A stretch of DNA of 14,890 nt from Gonium pectorale. Its lineage: Eukaryota > Chlorophyta > Chlorophyceae > Chlamydomonadales > Volvocaceae. The translations under genes were made by a program, and so were the position numbers. Under the pieces are notes generated by a model. It searched no databases, had not been told where the DNA came from, and worked only from the letters and a program-made list of their open reading frames with translations. Positions 7,701 to 14,890 of the stretch are shown piece after piece. Every line of letters begins with the position of its first letter. Within the stretch, counting starts at the first letter, position 1. The stretch is from positions 3,683,962 through 3,698,851 of the forward strand of contig LSYV01000005.1 of NCBI GenBank assembly GCA_001584585.1, in the 5' to 3' direction.

Positions 7701-9205
7701 AACACATCACTATGTTTCTGGTTGTGCATGCAATGGAAATTGTCGCGCGTAACGTATGCGGACATGTGCTGATGTGTGTGGGAATGGACCAGCACCGTAT
7801 CCATCTGTCTTAAGAATTCCTTGGATGAGTTGCATGCGAGACATTGGAATGTCCCTGGCCTAGCTCGCCTGTTAGTCGTGCAACCGCAAGCCATACCCAA
7901 GCCTCCGGAACGGGCTTCATGTTCCCGCTGTTGAACGGCGTCCTGCATGTTCTTTATGCAGCGTCGCGATGGGTATGTTGCGTACTAGCACTGTAAGAGT
8001 CTCATGCCCAGCCCGTCCGATGTCCTCGTGCTGCCTGGTGCCTTCAGGACGCTGCGCCTGTGCCGATGGCCAACCGGGAGGAGCGCACTTCCAACGGCCC
8101 ATCCACGTCCGCACCCGCCGCCGGTGCCACCAAGGCGGCGGAGAGCCCCGCCCCGGAAAAGCTCTCCGACTTCGTCAACTTCCTCAATGGAGAGAACCCC
8201 GGCGCCTGCATGTTCCACGCGCAGATGCGCCTCTCGCCCGAGGGCTGCATAAAGCTGGCCAACTTCCTGCGCAGCAGTGCTCGCGTCCGCGCGCTCTCGC
8301 TCTCTCACAACTACCTCGGTGCGTAGCGACGTGCGGGATGGCGTACGGCAAGTTCATGGGTCGCTTTGCAGCCGATAACATGCTCGTGTTCATCATATTA
8401 TTGTCAACATTGGCCTGGGTTTCGTCTTTGCTGAGTCAGTGGCGGAATGCTCCGATGCGCTCTCGGGAAAAAAAGATTGTAGCGGTGCCATGTATACCAT
8501 GTATATGTTTGTAAGCGTCTATTGTACCTGCGACCTTGCAGGTGACGCGGGCCTCAGGCTCATATGCGATGGCCTGCGCGAGAACAAATCCGTGACCGCG
8601 CTGGACCTGCCTGACAACAATATCACCGACATCGGAGCCGCCATCCTGGCGGAGTCCATCAAGAACAATCCCAGCCTCACGCAGCTGCAGCTCGCGTACA
8701 ACAAGATCGGAGATCAGGGCGCCTTGGCGCTCGCGCAGGTGCGTGGGATTTGGGGCTGGCTGCTCACTCCACGCAGTCACCAGCTGCTGACCGTCAGTAG
8801 CACGGCAGCATGAACGTATCAGGAGAACCCCGTGTCTCCTGGCGCACTTGGCATGTTTTCGGCTGACCATACGCGACGTGTGGCTCCCTGACGTCATCGC
8901 TGTCCTAAACATGGCGCAGCTCGAGATGTCCTGCCATCCCAATCGTCAACCGGCACCCGCCCTTTCTGCAGGTCATCCGGACGAGCCACAGCCTTAAGAA
9001 GCTCGGCCTCGCGTTCAACAACATTGGCAAGGCAGGTTGCCAGGCCCTGACTTCGGCCATCTCGGCCAATCAGTCGCTGAAGCACATGCAGCTACTGCCC
9101 GGCAACCCCGTGGAGGAAAAGGACGCCAAGGCGCTCGCCAAGGCGCTCAAGCGGAACAACAAGTTCAGCATCAAGCAGCTGCTGGGGCTAAAAGCCGACA
9201 GCTGA
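4779..9205 (+). CDS. Helical N-terminal, acidic-linker, ribonuclease-inhibitor-type LRR protein (unnamed), about ten exons
   Basis: Exons: 4779-4898, 4983-about 5079, 5184-5233, 5351-5443, 5545-5658, 6408-6756, 7347-7630, 8048-8318, 8542-8738 and 8972-9205, giving about 602 residues. The start is supported by an in-frame TAA at 4770-4772. The N-terminal 155 or so residues look alpha-helical and partly coiled-coil (EELSRLHGLLLSLKFALSS, DFDVIETNLDNTMRNVLEHV). The helix-rich start of exon 6 leads into an acidic run (DEEDDDDDPFF) and a long Ala/Ser/Pro/Glu-rich, probably disordered linker. The C-terminus has five 28-residue repeats beginning VRALSLSHNYLGDAG, VTALDLPDNNITDIG, LTQLQLAYNKIGDQG, LKKLGLAFNNIGKAG and LKHMQLLPGN. 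This is the LxxLxLxxNxIxxxG pattern of ribonuclease-inhibitor and NLRC-like LRRs. I see no signal peptide or membrane segment, so it is probably an intracellular binding or scaffold protein. Exons 2 and 3 are uncertain; all other junctions keep frame. Confidence 0.8.
5080..5183 (+). other. Ambiguous second intron of the LRR gene, candidate GC-AG intron
   Basis: Exon 2 runs open in frame to a TAG at 5118-5120 with no phase-1 GT donor, yet exon 3 seems to read NKTMSLRTALQRVQQS, which needs one base from exon 2. A GC donor (ATAG then GCAAGC) at 5080 supplies it and yields EYLTIGNKTMSLRTAL. The alternative is a GT donor at 5117 with a different exon-3 frame (EQDYVIADGAPASPAIG) leaving at GAC then GTCAGG. 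I prefer the GC donor because the helical pattern continues into exon 4. Confidence 0.35.
5943..5973. repeat. 13-bp stem, 5-nt loop hairpin in LRR-gene intron
   Basis: Bases 5943-5955 (GCTAGGACTGGTA) pair with 5961-5973 (TACCAGTTCTAGC) around a CAGAT loop. All 13 pairs form, one being a G:U wobble that exists only in plus-strand RNA. It lies within the 749-nt intron 5659-6407, the longest of this gene. Confidence 0.8.
6082..6116. repeat. Overlapping hairpin and 16-bp palindrome built from three CCCTGGCA units
   Basis: CCCTGGCAC (6082-6090) and GTGCCAGGG (6100-6108) form a perfect 9-bp stem with a 9-nt loop. The right arm is also half of a perfect palindrome, TGCCAGGGCCCTGGCA (6101-6116). The middle unit can pair with either neighbour, giving two mutually exclusive structures in the RNA of intron 5659-6407. 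Confidence 0.85.
6796..6843 (+). repeat. Intron-borne repeat, copy 3 (LRR-gene intron 6757-7346)
   Basis: The copy starts 39 nt after the donor with GGTTCGAAGGCGTTCTCAGT, 18 of 20 identical to the copy at 1677 in the neighbouring gene. It then carries CGAAGCC against CAGCC and a CTTCTCATCCCG end resembling the other copies. Its host intron, like theirs, is phase 1 and follows an exon ending in G. Confidence 0.6.
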
Positions 9206-9286
9206 GCGCGCGGCAGTGCAGCGGAGCCCGTTCTAATAGCTACCGGATCTCATGAGCAAGCCGGCAGCTGGAGGGCACGCGACCAT

Positions 9287-9334
9287 GGGGATGACGTGGG
9301 GATGACGTTGTCACCTTCGGGCCACGGGGATGAC
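9287..9334 (+). repeat. Tandem GGGGATGACGT motif
   Basis: Two exact 11-nt copies abut at 9287-9297 and 9298-9308, and a partial third (GGGGATGAC) lies at 9326-9334. TGACGT is a core bZIP-binding sequence. The location just past the LRR stop makes a slippage repeat in the 3' UTR the simpler reading. Confidence 0.75.
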
Positions 9335-9837
9335 TCTTGACGTTTTGACGAGACCGCCGTGGGAGCGCGGGCACTTCGTGCAGGGACCCGAGCTGGGTTT
9401 CTTGGCAGTTTCTATTATGGTGTACGGCGCATGAAGGGATGTGCGCAGCACGGGGCCATGACTGCAGCGGCCGGCTTACAAGATGTTACCCGAAGGAGGC
9501 CACATATGTGCTGCCGCAGGGGCGCCTAGCGAAGCGCAGGCCAAGGGCTCCTGCGCTCGGGAGTAGTGCCACTAAGACCGCCTCCTGAATCGCCGCTGGG
9601 AACGTGCTGAGATGCGCGGAGGGAGGTGGTGGGTCAAGCGACGGCACTCGAGAGTTCGCATGGATCCATGGGTTGTGGAAGGGGAGGGCGTGACGGGTCT
9701 GGAATGCGGCCGGGCTTTTGGGCGTTGATATGTGTGCGGGTTTGGCACGTTCACGCCATCGTGGAGCGGAAGCGGAGCAGTACATGATTTTGCGTGCTGG
9801 CGCGCGTGGTGACACAGCGTTTCCGACCCACCCGACC

Positions 9838-9878
9838 GCTGTTCGCTTTGGCTGTTCGTTTCAGGGCCAGCGAACAGC
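9838..9878. repeat. 10-bp perfect inverted repeat
   Basis: GCTGTTCGCT at 9838-9847 is the exact reverse complement of AGCGAACAGC at 9869-9878. A second direct copy of GCTGTTCG lies in the loop at 9851-9858 and could pair with the same right arm. Confidence 0.8.
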
Positions 9879-9922
9879 ATGAACATTCTCAAGCGCTTAG
9901 TCCATCTTCCGTGCGCTGTAAA

Positions 9923-9943
9923 CTGGTTTGCCTGACAAGCCAG
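9923..9943. repeat. 8-bp hairpin
   Basis: CTGGTTTG (9923-9930) pairs with CAAGCCAG (9936-9943) around a 5-nt CCTGA loop, with one U:G pair. Confidence 0.6.
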
Positions 9944-10100
9944 GGGATGTATTGGTTCGGCTGGCCCGATGGACATGCATTGTTGGGCGGTGAGTCATGT
10001 GTCGGCGACTCTTATACCTGTACAGTGGCCGGGTGGCCTTGTTCGCGACCGAAGAGTCACAGGCGATGCTATATGTGTTGCAGGCTCACAAGCCCGCATG

Positions 10101-10118
10101 AGGTACGCAAGCGTACCT
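10101..10118. repeat. 18-bp near-palindrome
   Basis: AGGTACGC (10101-10108) and GCGTACCT (10111-10118) are perfect reverse complements separated by AA. The size and compactness resemble a dimeric protein-binding site, but nothing nearby identifies one. Confidence 0.75.
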
Positions 10119-10350
10119 GCTTGCAGAATATCTTGGATGCCAGTGATCCCCGGTGTCGCCGCCATGGTTGGGGACTTCAATAGCTGGCGGCGCAGAGCGA
10201 AGGAACGCCTCCTGCGCCTATGTGTGACTTATGTGGTTGGTTTTCCGTGACTCGTTGCATAAGGATTCTGCACGGACGGGCTTTAAGTTCTGGCGGTACA
10301 TGGATGAGCATGCCCCATAAGCGTTTCTTCCTATGGGTTGCATGGTCGTC

Positions 10351-10371
10351 AACTTGCCGAGCTGGCAAGTT
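10351..10371. repeat. 8-bp stem, 5-nt loop hairpin
   Basis: AACTTGCC (10351-10358) and GGCAAGTT (10364-10371) are perfect complements around GAGCT. Confidence 0.75.
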
Positions 10372-11172
10372 TGCCGCCAACTGACTGACGTGAGCCCTTG
10401 GCTCTCAGACATCTTGACCTTTGTGACCTGATTGCTGGCCTTCCTCGTGCATGTCCCCTTCGCATCGCCTGGATGTCTGTGATCATTTCTTGTGCACGGT
10501 GCATGACGACGGTGAGAATCACCAATCGCACGAACGTCTACCCAGACTTCCAGGGTTCATTGGCAGGATCGCATCATCCATGCCACGCTCTACCCTCGCA
10601 ATGGTGTCAGCGGACTGCTTCCACGGTGTTTACGTTGCTGCCCGTACACTAGACAGGAAGCTCCCTGCGCGCCCGTCGTCAGCAATGCTGATTCCCTACC
10701 ACGAGGGGTCTTATGTGATGCTGTCTACGCGTTACTTCGAAACCAAACTTCAGGCGGGCTTAAGCGTACACAGTACAGAGACTTCGGCAGCAGCTCTGGG
10801 AGCTCTCCCAACTGATGAAGTTTATGAAAAACCTCGAGCCCCTCCAGTTGTCCTCCAAATACTCCGCTTCAAGATTGCATACACGCCATCGCCCCATGCA
10901 CCGACCCGTACTGTATGCACAGCGCCAGACTTGTACTAGCCGCGCCAGGTCCTTTGGCACGCAAACATTCGTGCGTGCTAGTCAGGGATGTACCTATTGT
11001 AGCATCCACCGCGCAATACTCGTCGCAATTCCGTTACCAACCATGCAAACGTCGAGTCAAGAAACACATGGACAGCTTAACCCCAGCACCTGCCGCTAAA
11101 AGCCAGCCACTCAGCAAGCAAGGCAGCCGGATCCCATCTTGGCGCTCCCCCGCCCGCATCAAGTACGGTTTA

Positions 11173-13556
11173 TTATTTCCGGCCCTGCTTCTTCCCAGGC
11201 CGCTGTTCCCCACGGCAGATGGGGCAAAACCACTGGCCCACGGGCGCCTCCTTTAGGCCAACGCACTCGTAGTGGAACCACTCGATGGTGCAGTCGGGGT
11301 TGTCGCAGCCAATCATGTTGCCGGCGGAGGGCTTGTTGCAAATGCAGTAGGCGGGCTCGTTCTCGATGGGAACCATGCCCGCGCCCCGAGCTGCAGGCCA
11401 GCGGACAGACAGGCAGAAAGAAAACCAGTTTACGCAGACAGCCAGTCAGGGGCTGCAGTTGTGTGCAGTTGTGTACATGGCAGTCATGTGCGTGCTGGCA
11501 GTGCAGTAATGCTCGGCAGGATGTATTCGGAGTGCAGGCAATATAACCAAATCGGGATTCGCAGAGGAAACCGCAGTACAAAAACGAGGGTGGCTAGGAC
11601 AGAGTAGCGCGGTACGGTGGCCCATAAGAGGGTGGCCCATAAGAGGCCGGCGGGGATAGCACGTAGTCGATTCACTGGCGGACGGGCTAAGCTGCACAGT
11701 GCAGCGGAAGAACGACCTCGACCATCTTGACGCGGCCCAGAGAGATATGACCTGCTTTACACTGAACGGCTCTGGATACATGCGACCCGCAATGCCATTC
11801 GCGTTCGCCACACGCGGCACGCCGCCACGTAGCCCCTGGTGTGTGGGATCGTTCAGCTGGGCCGCCTCACATGGCCAGGGTTTCACATTTACTCCACCAA
11901 TCCCGCCACAAGATTGTGCGACACACATTTTGATTTAGCGTCACGCATTACAATCCGTTTCCCAATTTCCCTGCCCACCACCCTGGCAGAGCGCACCTGC
12001 TTCAGGCTCCTCCTTCTTGCGCCCCCGCTTCTTCTTCTGCGGCTCGGCTGCTCCTGCCGGCGCCGGCGGATGAGCGCCCTGCGGTGGGCACCCGAAAACA
12101 TATCGAGGCCAATATTCATCACCTTGTTCGGCTGCTGGTCCGTGGGTGCACCACGTCGAACATACAGCAGCCAGCAAGGCAACCAAAGGCACATGGGAAG
12201 ACACGACGACGCCTGACGAGGTGCTACACGCGACGATGCTATGTGGGCCCTCGGATCCTCTGACACCAACGAACCCATACGCCGGCACGAGGAAGCATCC
12301 CGAGACGGTCGACAAACAGGAATCTGTGCAGGCACGAAAGAGCTGTGACTGCACAGAAATTGCCTAGACATCTAACAATCAGGCCTTGCCTTGGTACATA
12401 CTCCTAGCACGCTATCACCAAGCATCATCCATCATCAGCAGGTGCTCACCGATGTATACGCTTACTCATGCGAATTCGTCGTGACACATCTCGAGCAGCA
12501 GCTCTCCCCCGACGCGTCCCCTCCTTGCGCCCGAAGCTATCCCCACGCACGTACCTTGGGCACATCCCCACCCAGCTTCCCACATGCCGTCTCATCGGCC
12601 TCCAGTCCCAGCTCCTGCCGGTCTGTTTCTATATCTGCGTCCAGCTGCTGCAAGTCAGAGTCCAGCTGGTTGATGTGCTTGTCCATGAAGTCGTAGATTT
12701 GATTGGCAATGTTGACCTAGCGATTGGAATGTAGTAGGGCAGACACGAATTGCGTTCTGGGAAACGGCCATGCAAGGACGGCACGTAGGCCAGTGAGGGC
12801 AACAAACGGTGAGAGCAACGTGCCTTGAGCGTGCCAGGCTGCGGAGAATGCTTTGGCCGGGGAACGGGCGGCATGCCCACCTAGTGCATGCAGCACTGAC
12901 GCAGAAAAAAGAAACCCCAGACGCATCCCTGATGTCCGTAGTATCGTCCGCGCTCAGCAACAGGTGGACCGACGAACGGCATCCCATCCACCACGCGGAT
13001 GCACGTACCACCCATACAACAGGGGTTCACTGCGCCGTACGTATTGCACGTCAGCCCAAAATGAGGCGCATGCTGCACGTCAGCATGTTTGGAGTCGTAC
13101 TAGCCCAAGAGCTGGGCAGTTGCAAATGTACGTATGACGGCCCGCCCCCCAGCCACGGAACGCATGCATCGCCCGGCAAGGCCACACGGGCACACGGCCT
13201 CCAGGGCACTGGGCACGCCTCTGCTCCCGGCAGCCCTCGTCCTTTCCCATGACGGCCAAGCACGTATGTAGGCTCAGCTGTGCGTTGGAGGGGTGCCCTA
13301 CCTTCTCGTCTGCCAGCCCGAGCAGCCGCTTTAGCGCCGACTCCACGTCATACGGCGACGACTCCTCCGCTGTCCCCGCCGCGACTTTTTGCTTCTTGTT
13401 CGGCTGCTTCTCCGACAGCATTCGCTTGCACTGCTCCTCCAGCTCGCGATGGAGAGCGTTCGCTTTGTCGTCCAGATCCCTGATGAGCGCAAGGCGCCGA
13501 CGAAGCTGCATAGGCACGTCCGTGGCCCTGTCTGTGAACTCCTTCAGGTAGTCCAT
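11173..13556 (-). CDS. ING-family (inhibitor of growth) PHD-finger chromatin protein, complete, four exons
   Basis: Exons on the minus strand are 13556-13302, 12716-12555, 12078-11997 and 11390-11173. Introns are GT-AG with phases 0, 0 and 1, all closing in frame, giving 238 residues; animal ING4 and ING5 are about 240-250. An in-frame TAA at 13607-13605 precedes the ATG. Residues 1-115 are the helical ING domain ([29 protein letters not shown], then [17 protein letters not shown]). A linker with the basic, NLS-like KKKRGRKKE follows, then a C4HC3 PHD finger ([33 protein letters not shown]) and a polybasic tail. The Tyr and Trp that form the H3K4me3 cage in ING proteins are present (AYC and EWF). 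Known ING proteins are nuclear subunits of histone acetyltransferase or deacetylase complexes, recruited by trimethylated H3K4. It is convergent with the LRR gene and divergent from the gene at 14079. Confidence 0.95.
11616..11645. repeat. Perfect 15-nt tandem duplication in ING intron 3
   Basis: GGTGGCCCATAAGAG occurs twice head to tail at 11616-11630 and 11631-11645, within the intron at 11391-11996. The copies are identical, so the duplication is probably recent. No function is indicated. Confidence 0.9.
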
Positions 13557-14078
13557 GAGCCTTCTGGCTTGGACGCTAAACGCGGGTGCAGCTTGGGCCT
13601 CAATTTAGGCCACTTTAGCGAGGTATGCCGCCTATGCGGATGCCATCATCCTTGTGACCAGCCTTCAGGTGCGTTTTGGCGCCTATTCTGAACCTTGACT
13701 TTCTTTCTCGATAGACATCAATGACAGAAAATATTGTTTAGTACTACTGCCAGGCCGGTGTCTTTGGTGTGCGCCAGGGAGAGACAAAGTTCCATATCAT
13801 GCGACTACGGTTTGCAAGTCTGTGGCTCCTTAAACACAAAGCAGTCAGCCAACCAGAAGTTATTCACAAGGTGTGATGTCATAACCCCCTTACCTGCATG
13901 TCGTACAACATCCGGGCCCACATCCCCTTGCTCAGTGCATGCGGCGCCAAAACCAACGGCTGCAGTCAGAGATAGTCATAGATGGCAGTGCGTTAGACTT
14001 AATGACCTGTGGGCAGGCCAGCCCTGCTGCCCCAAAGGGTAGCAAACGTCCTCTCTGCTTCTGTCAGTAACCTGAGCA
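13557..14078. promoter_or_regulatory. Divergent intergenic region, probable bidirectional promoter
   Basis: It separates the ING start (minus strand, 13556) from the first visible exon of the next plus-strand gene. Composition is lower in GC than the exons, with AT-rich patches such as AGAAAATATTG around 13728-13738. I see no clear TATA box at a fixed distance from either start and no strong repeat. The right limit is uncertain because the downstream gene may begin inside this stretch. Confidence 0.4.
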
Positions 14079-14462
14079 ATGCGCAATGCCAGTGATGCAA
14101 ACCCGCTGGAAAGCGAGCGGCCTTTAGAAGCACGGCGAATACATATCACGTCAGATGGACGCCGTCTCGAACTGTGGACCCTTCCGAGGCATCATTCAAC
14201 TATACTCGACCCTTCTCTTCTTGCACACTTCGGCAGCGCAAAGACGATGTTGCGAGGCGCGTACAAAGGAGCCGGCAAGATGGTTATGGCCGCCGTGGAG
14301 AGCAGAGCCACCAACGACGGGACGGTCAAGCCAGGCCAGTACGACTCCGTGCGGACGGCCCTGCTCCTGGACATAAGCGGGGAGGCGCCGGAGCTGTTGG
14401 CTTGCGCTTGTGTCGTGGCACTGCGGGGTCAGCAGCAGCAGCTCACCGATGGCAAGCTGCTG
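14079..14462 (+). CDS. First visible exon of an unidentified protein, 3' end outside window
   Basis: The frame is open from an ATG at 14079 to a clean phase-0 donor (AAGCTGCTG then GTAAGA) at 14462. The convincing protein sequence begins around 14240: TMLRGAYKGAGKMVMAAVES, then KPGQYDSVRTALLLDISGEA and ELLACACVVALRGQQQQ. Three starts are possible: ATG 14079, ATG 14245 (MLRGAYKG), or an internal exon beginning at 14237 after a pyrimidine-rich tract ending CGGCAG. I recognise no family. The rest of the gene lies to the right of the window, beyond an intron of at least 428 nt. Confidence 0.55.
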
Positions 14463-14722
14463 GTAAGACAGGAGTATGTTGTTGTTGGGATTGTGCTGCC
14501 GGCGGGTATGGGGAGCGGGGTGCCCTAATCCATGCAGGGTTTTTGCATGTCTTTTCTTGTGATGGTCTCCATTATTCACATAATGATAACCAAGTCTTGG
14601 GCAGAGCTTGTTGTTTGGTTCGTTGCCAGCGGGCCAGAACAACACACGGGAGATGGGATGTTGGGGTCCATCCATATGCATCCGGCTCCGTCCGTCCATC
14701 GGTCCATGCATGGTTCCCAGCA

Positions 14723-14725
<3 letters not shown>

Positions 14726-14797
<72 letters not shown>
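14726..14797. repeat. (GT)36 dinucleotide microsatellite
   Basis: Thirty-six uninterrupted GT units lie in the apparent intron of the gene at 14079. The CACACA strand reads as a His-Thr repeat on the minus strand, which is an artefact. The purity suggests an actively slipping, polymorphic locus. Confidence 0.97.
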
Positions 14798-14799
<2 letters not shown>

Positions 14800-14830
14800 A
14801 CTACGCCGGCCGGCCGCGCGTCGCCGACCG

Positions 14831-14890
14831 CCCGACCCGACCGACGAACGACCACCTACGACCGCCGCGACGGGGGAGGGTCGGGTCGGG
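14831..14890. repeat. 12-bp perfect inverted repeat reaching the window edge
   Basis: CCCGACCCGACC (14831-14842) is the exact reverse complement of GGTCGGGTCGGG (14879-14890), with 36 nt between. The right arm stops at the window end. The intervening sequence repeats CGACC and CGACG motifs and is very GC-rich. Confidence 0.8.

Larger units (their letters stand above)
9206..11172. other. Intergenic region between convergent genes, no convincing gene
   Basis: This is about 2 kb between the stop of the LRR gene and the stop of the oppositely oriented ING gene, with visibly lower GC than the exons. It must contain both 3' UTRs. TGTAA occurs at 9917-9921, but I see no clear polyadenylation signal close to either stop. 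A 162-codon open frame (10451-10939) shows no domain and no splice context. The region holds a tandem GGGGATGACGT and at least four inverted repeats, listed separately. A decayed mobile element is possible but not shown. Confidence 0.5.

Noticed and set aside
8048..9205. LRR protein as RanGAP
   Set aside because: The acidic region precedes the LRRs instead of following them, there are only five repeats, and no plant-type WPP domain is visible.
10141..10250. AAMVGDFNSW peptide resembling the GDFN motif of carbohydrate-binding CBM48 domains or of LINE endonucleases
   Set aside because: Only about ten residues match, the frame ends soon after, and no other part of either domain is found nearby.
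10451..10939. 162-codon plus-strand open frame in the intergenic region
   Set aside because: There is no recognisable domain, the composition differs from the real exons, and neither a partner exon nor a promoter is evident. A decayed element cannot be excluded.
14196..14855. 219-codon minus-strand frame with a long His-Thr repeat
   Set aside because: The repeat is the translated GT microsatellite, and the rest is antisense to a better plus-strand exon.

Overview
This window looks like nuclear DNA of a GC-rich microbial eukaryote. A green alga (chlorophyte) is the likeliest source, but that is inference. Every recognisable gene is split by GT-AG introns, exons favour G or C at third codon positions, and the genes are eukaryote-specific: a METTL2/6/8-type tRNA methyltransferase and an ING-type PHD-finger protein. 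I see no operons and no CRISPR, rRNA or tRNA genes.

Layout from left to right. (1) Positions 1-2611, plus strand: the last three exons of a METTL2/6/8-family tRNA 3-methylcytidine methyltransferase, with its 5' end outside the window. (2) Positions 2612-4778: non-genic sequence with a diverged 46-nt duplication (2971 and 3156), a stretch that reads like a decayed protein gene (3350-4321) and the putative promoter of the next gene (TATA-like box at 4555). (3) Positions 4779-9205, plus strand: a roughly ten-exon gene for a protein of about 600 residues. It has a helical N-terminal half, a long acidic and Ala/Ser/Pro-rich linker, and five C-terminal 28-residue leucine-rich repeats of the ribonuclease-inhibitor type. 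I cannot name it. (4) Positions 9206-11172: about 2 kb between convergent genes, with no convincing gene but several inverted repeats. (5) Positions 13556-11173, minus strand: a complete four-exon ING-family gene of 238 codons whose splice phases all close. (6) Positions 13557-14078: a probable shared promoter between the ING gene and a divergent plus-strand gene. (7) Positions 14079-14462: the first visible exon of that unidentified gene, followed by an intron holding a (GT)36 microsatellite and a 12-bp inverted repeat that ends at the window edge.

The genes look functionally unrelated: tRNA modification, chromatin reading and an unknown scaffold-like LRR protein. The most interesting non-coding signal is a conserved element of about 49 nt lying 13-61 nt after the 5' splice site of three introns in two different genes. 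All three are phase-1 introns whose donor is preceded by G. This suggests a dispersed intron-borne repeat, possibly introner-like.
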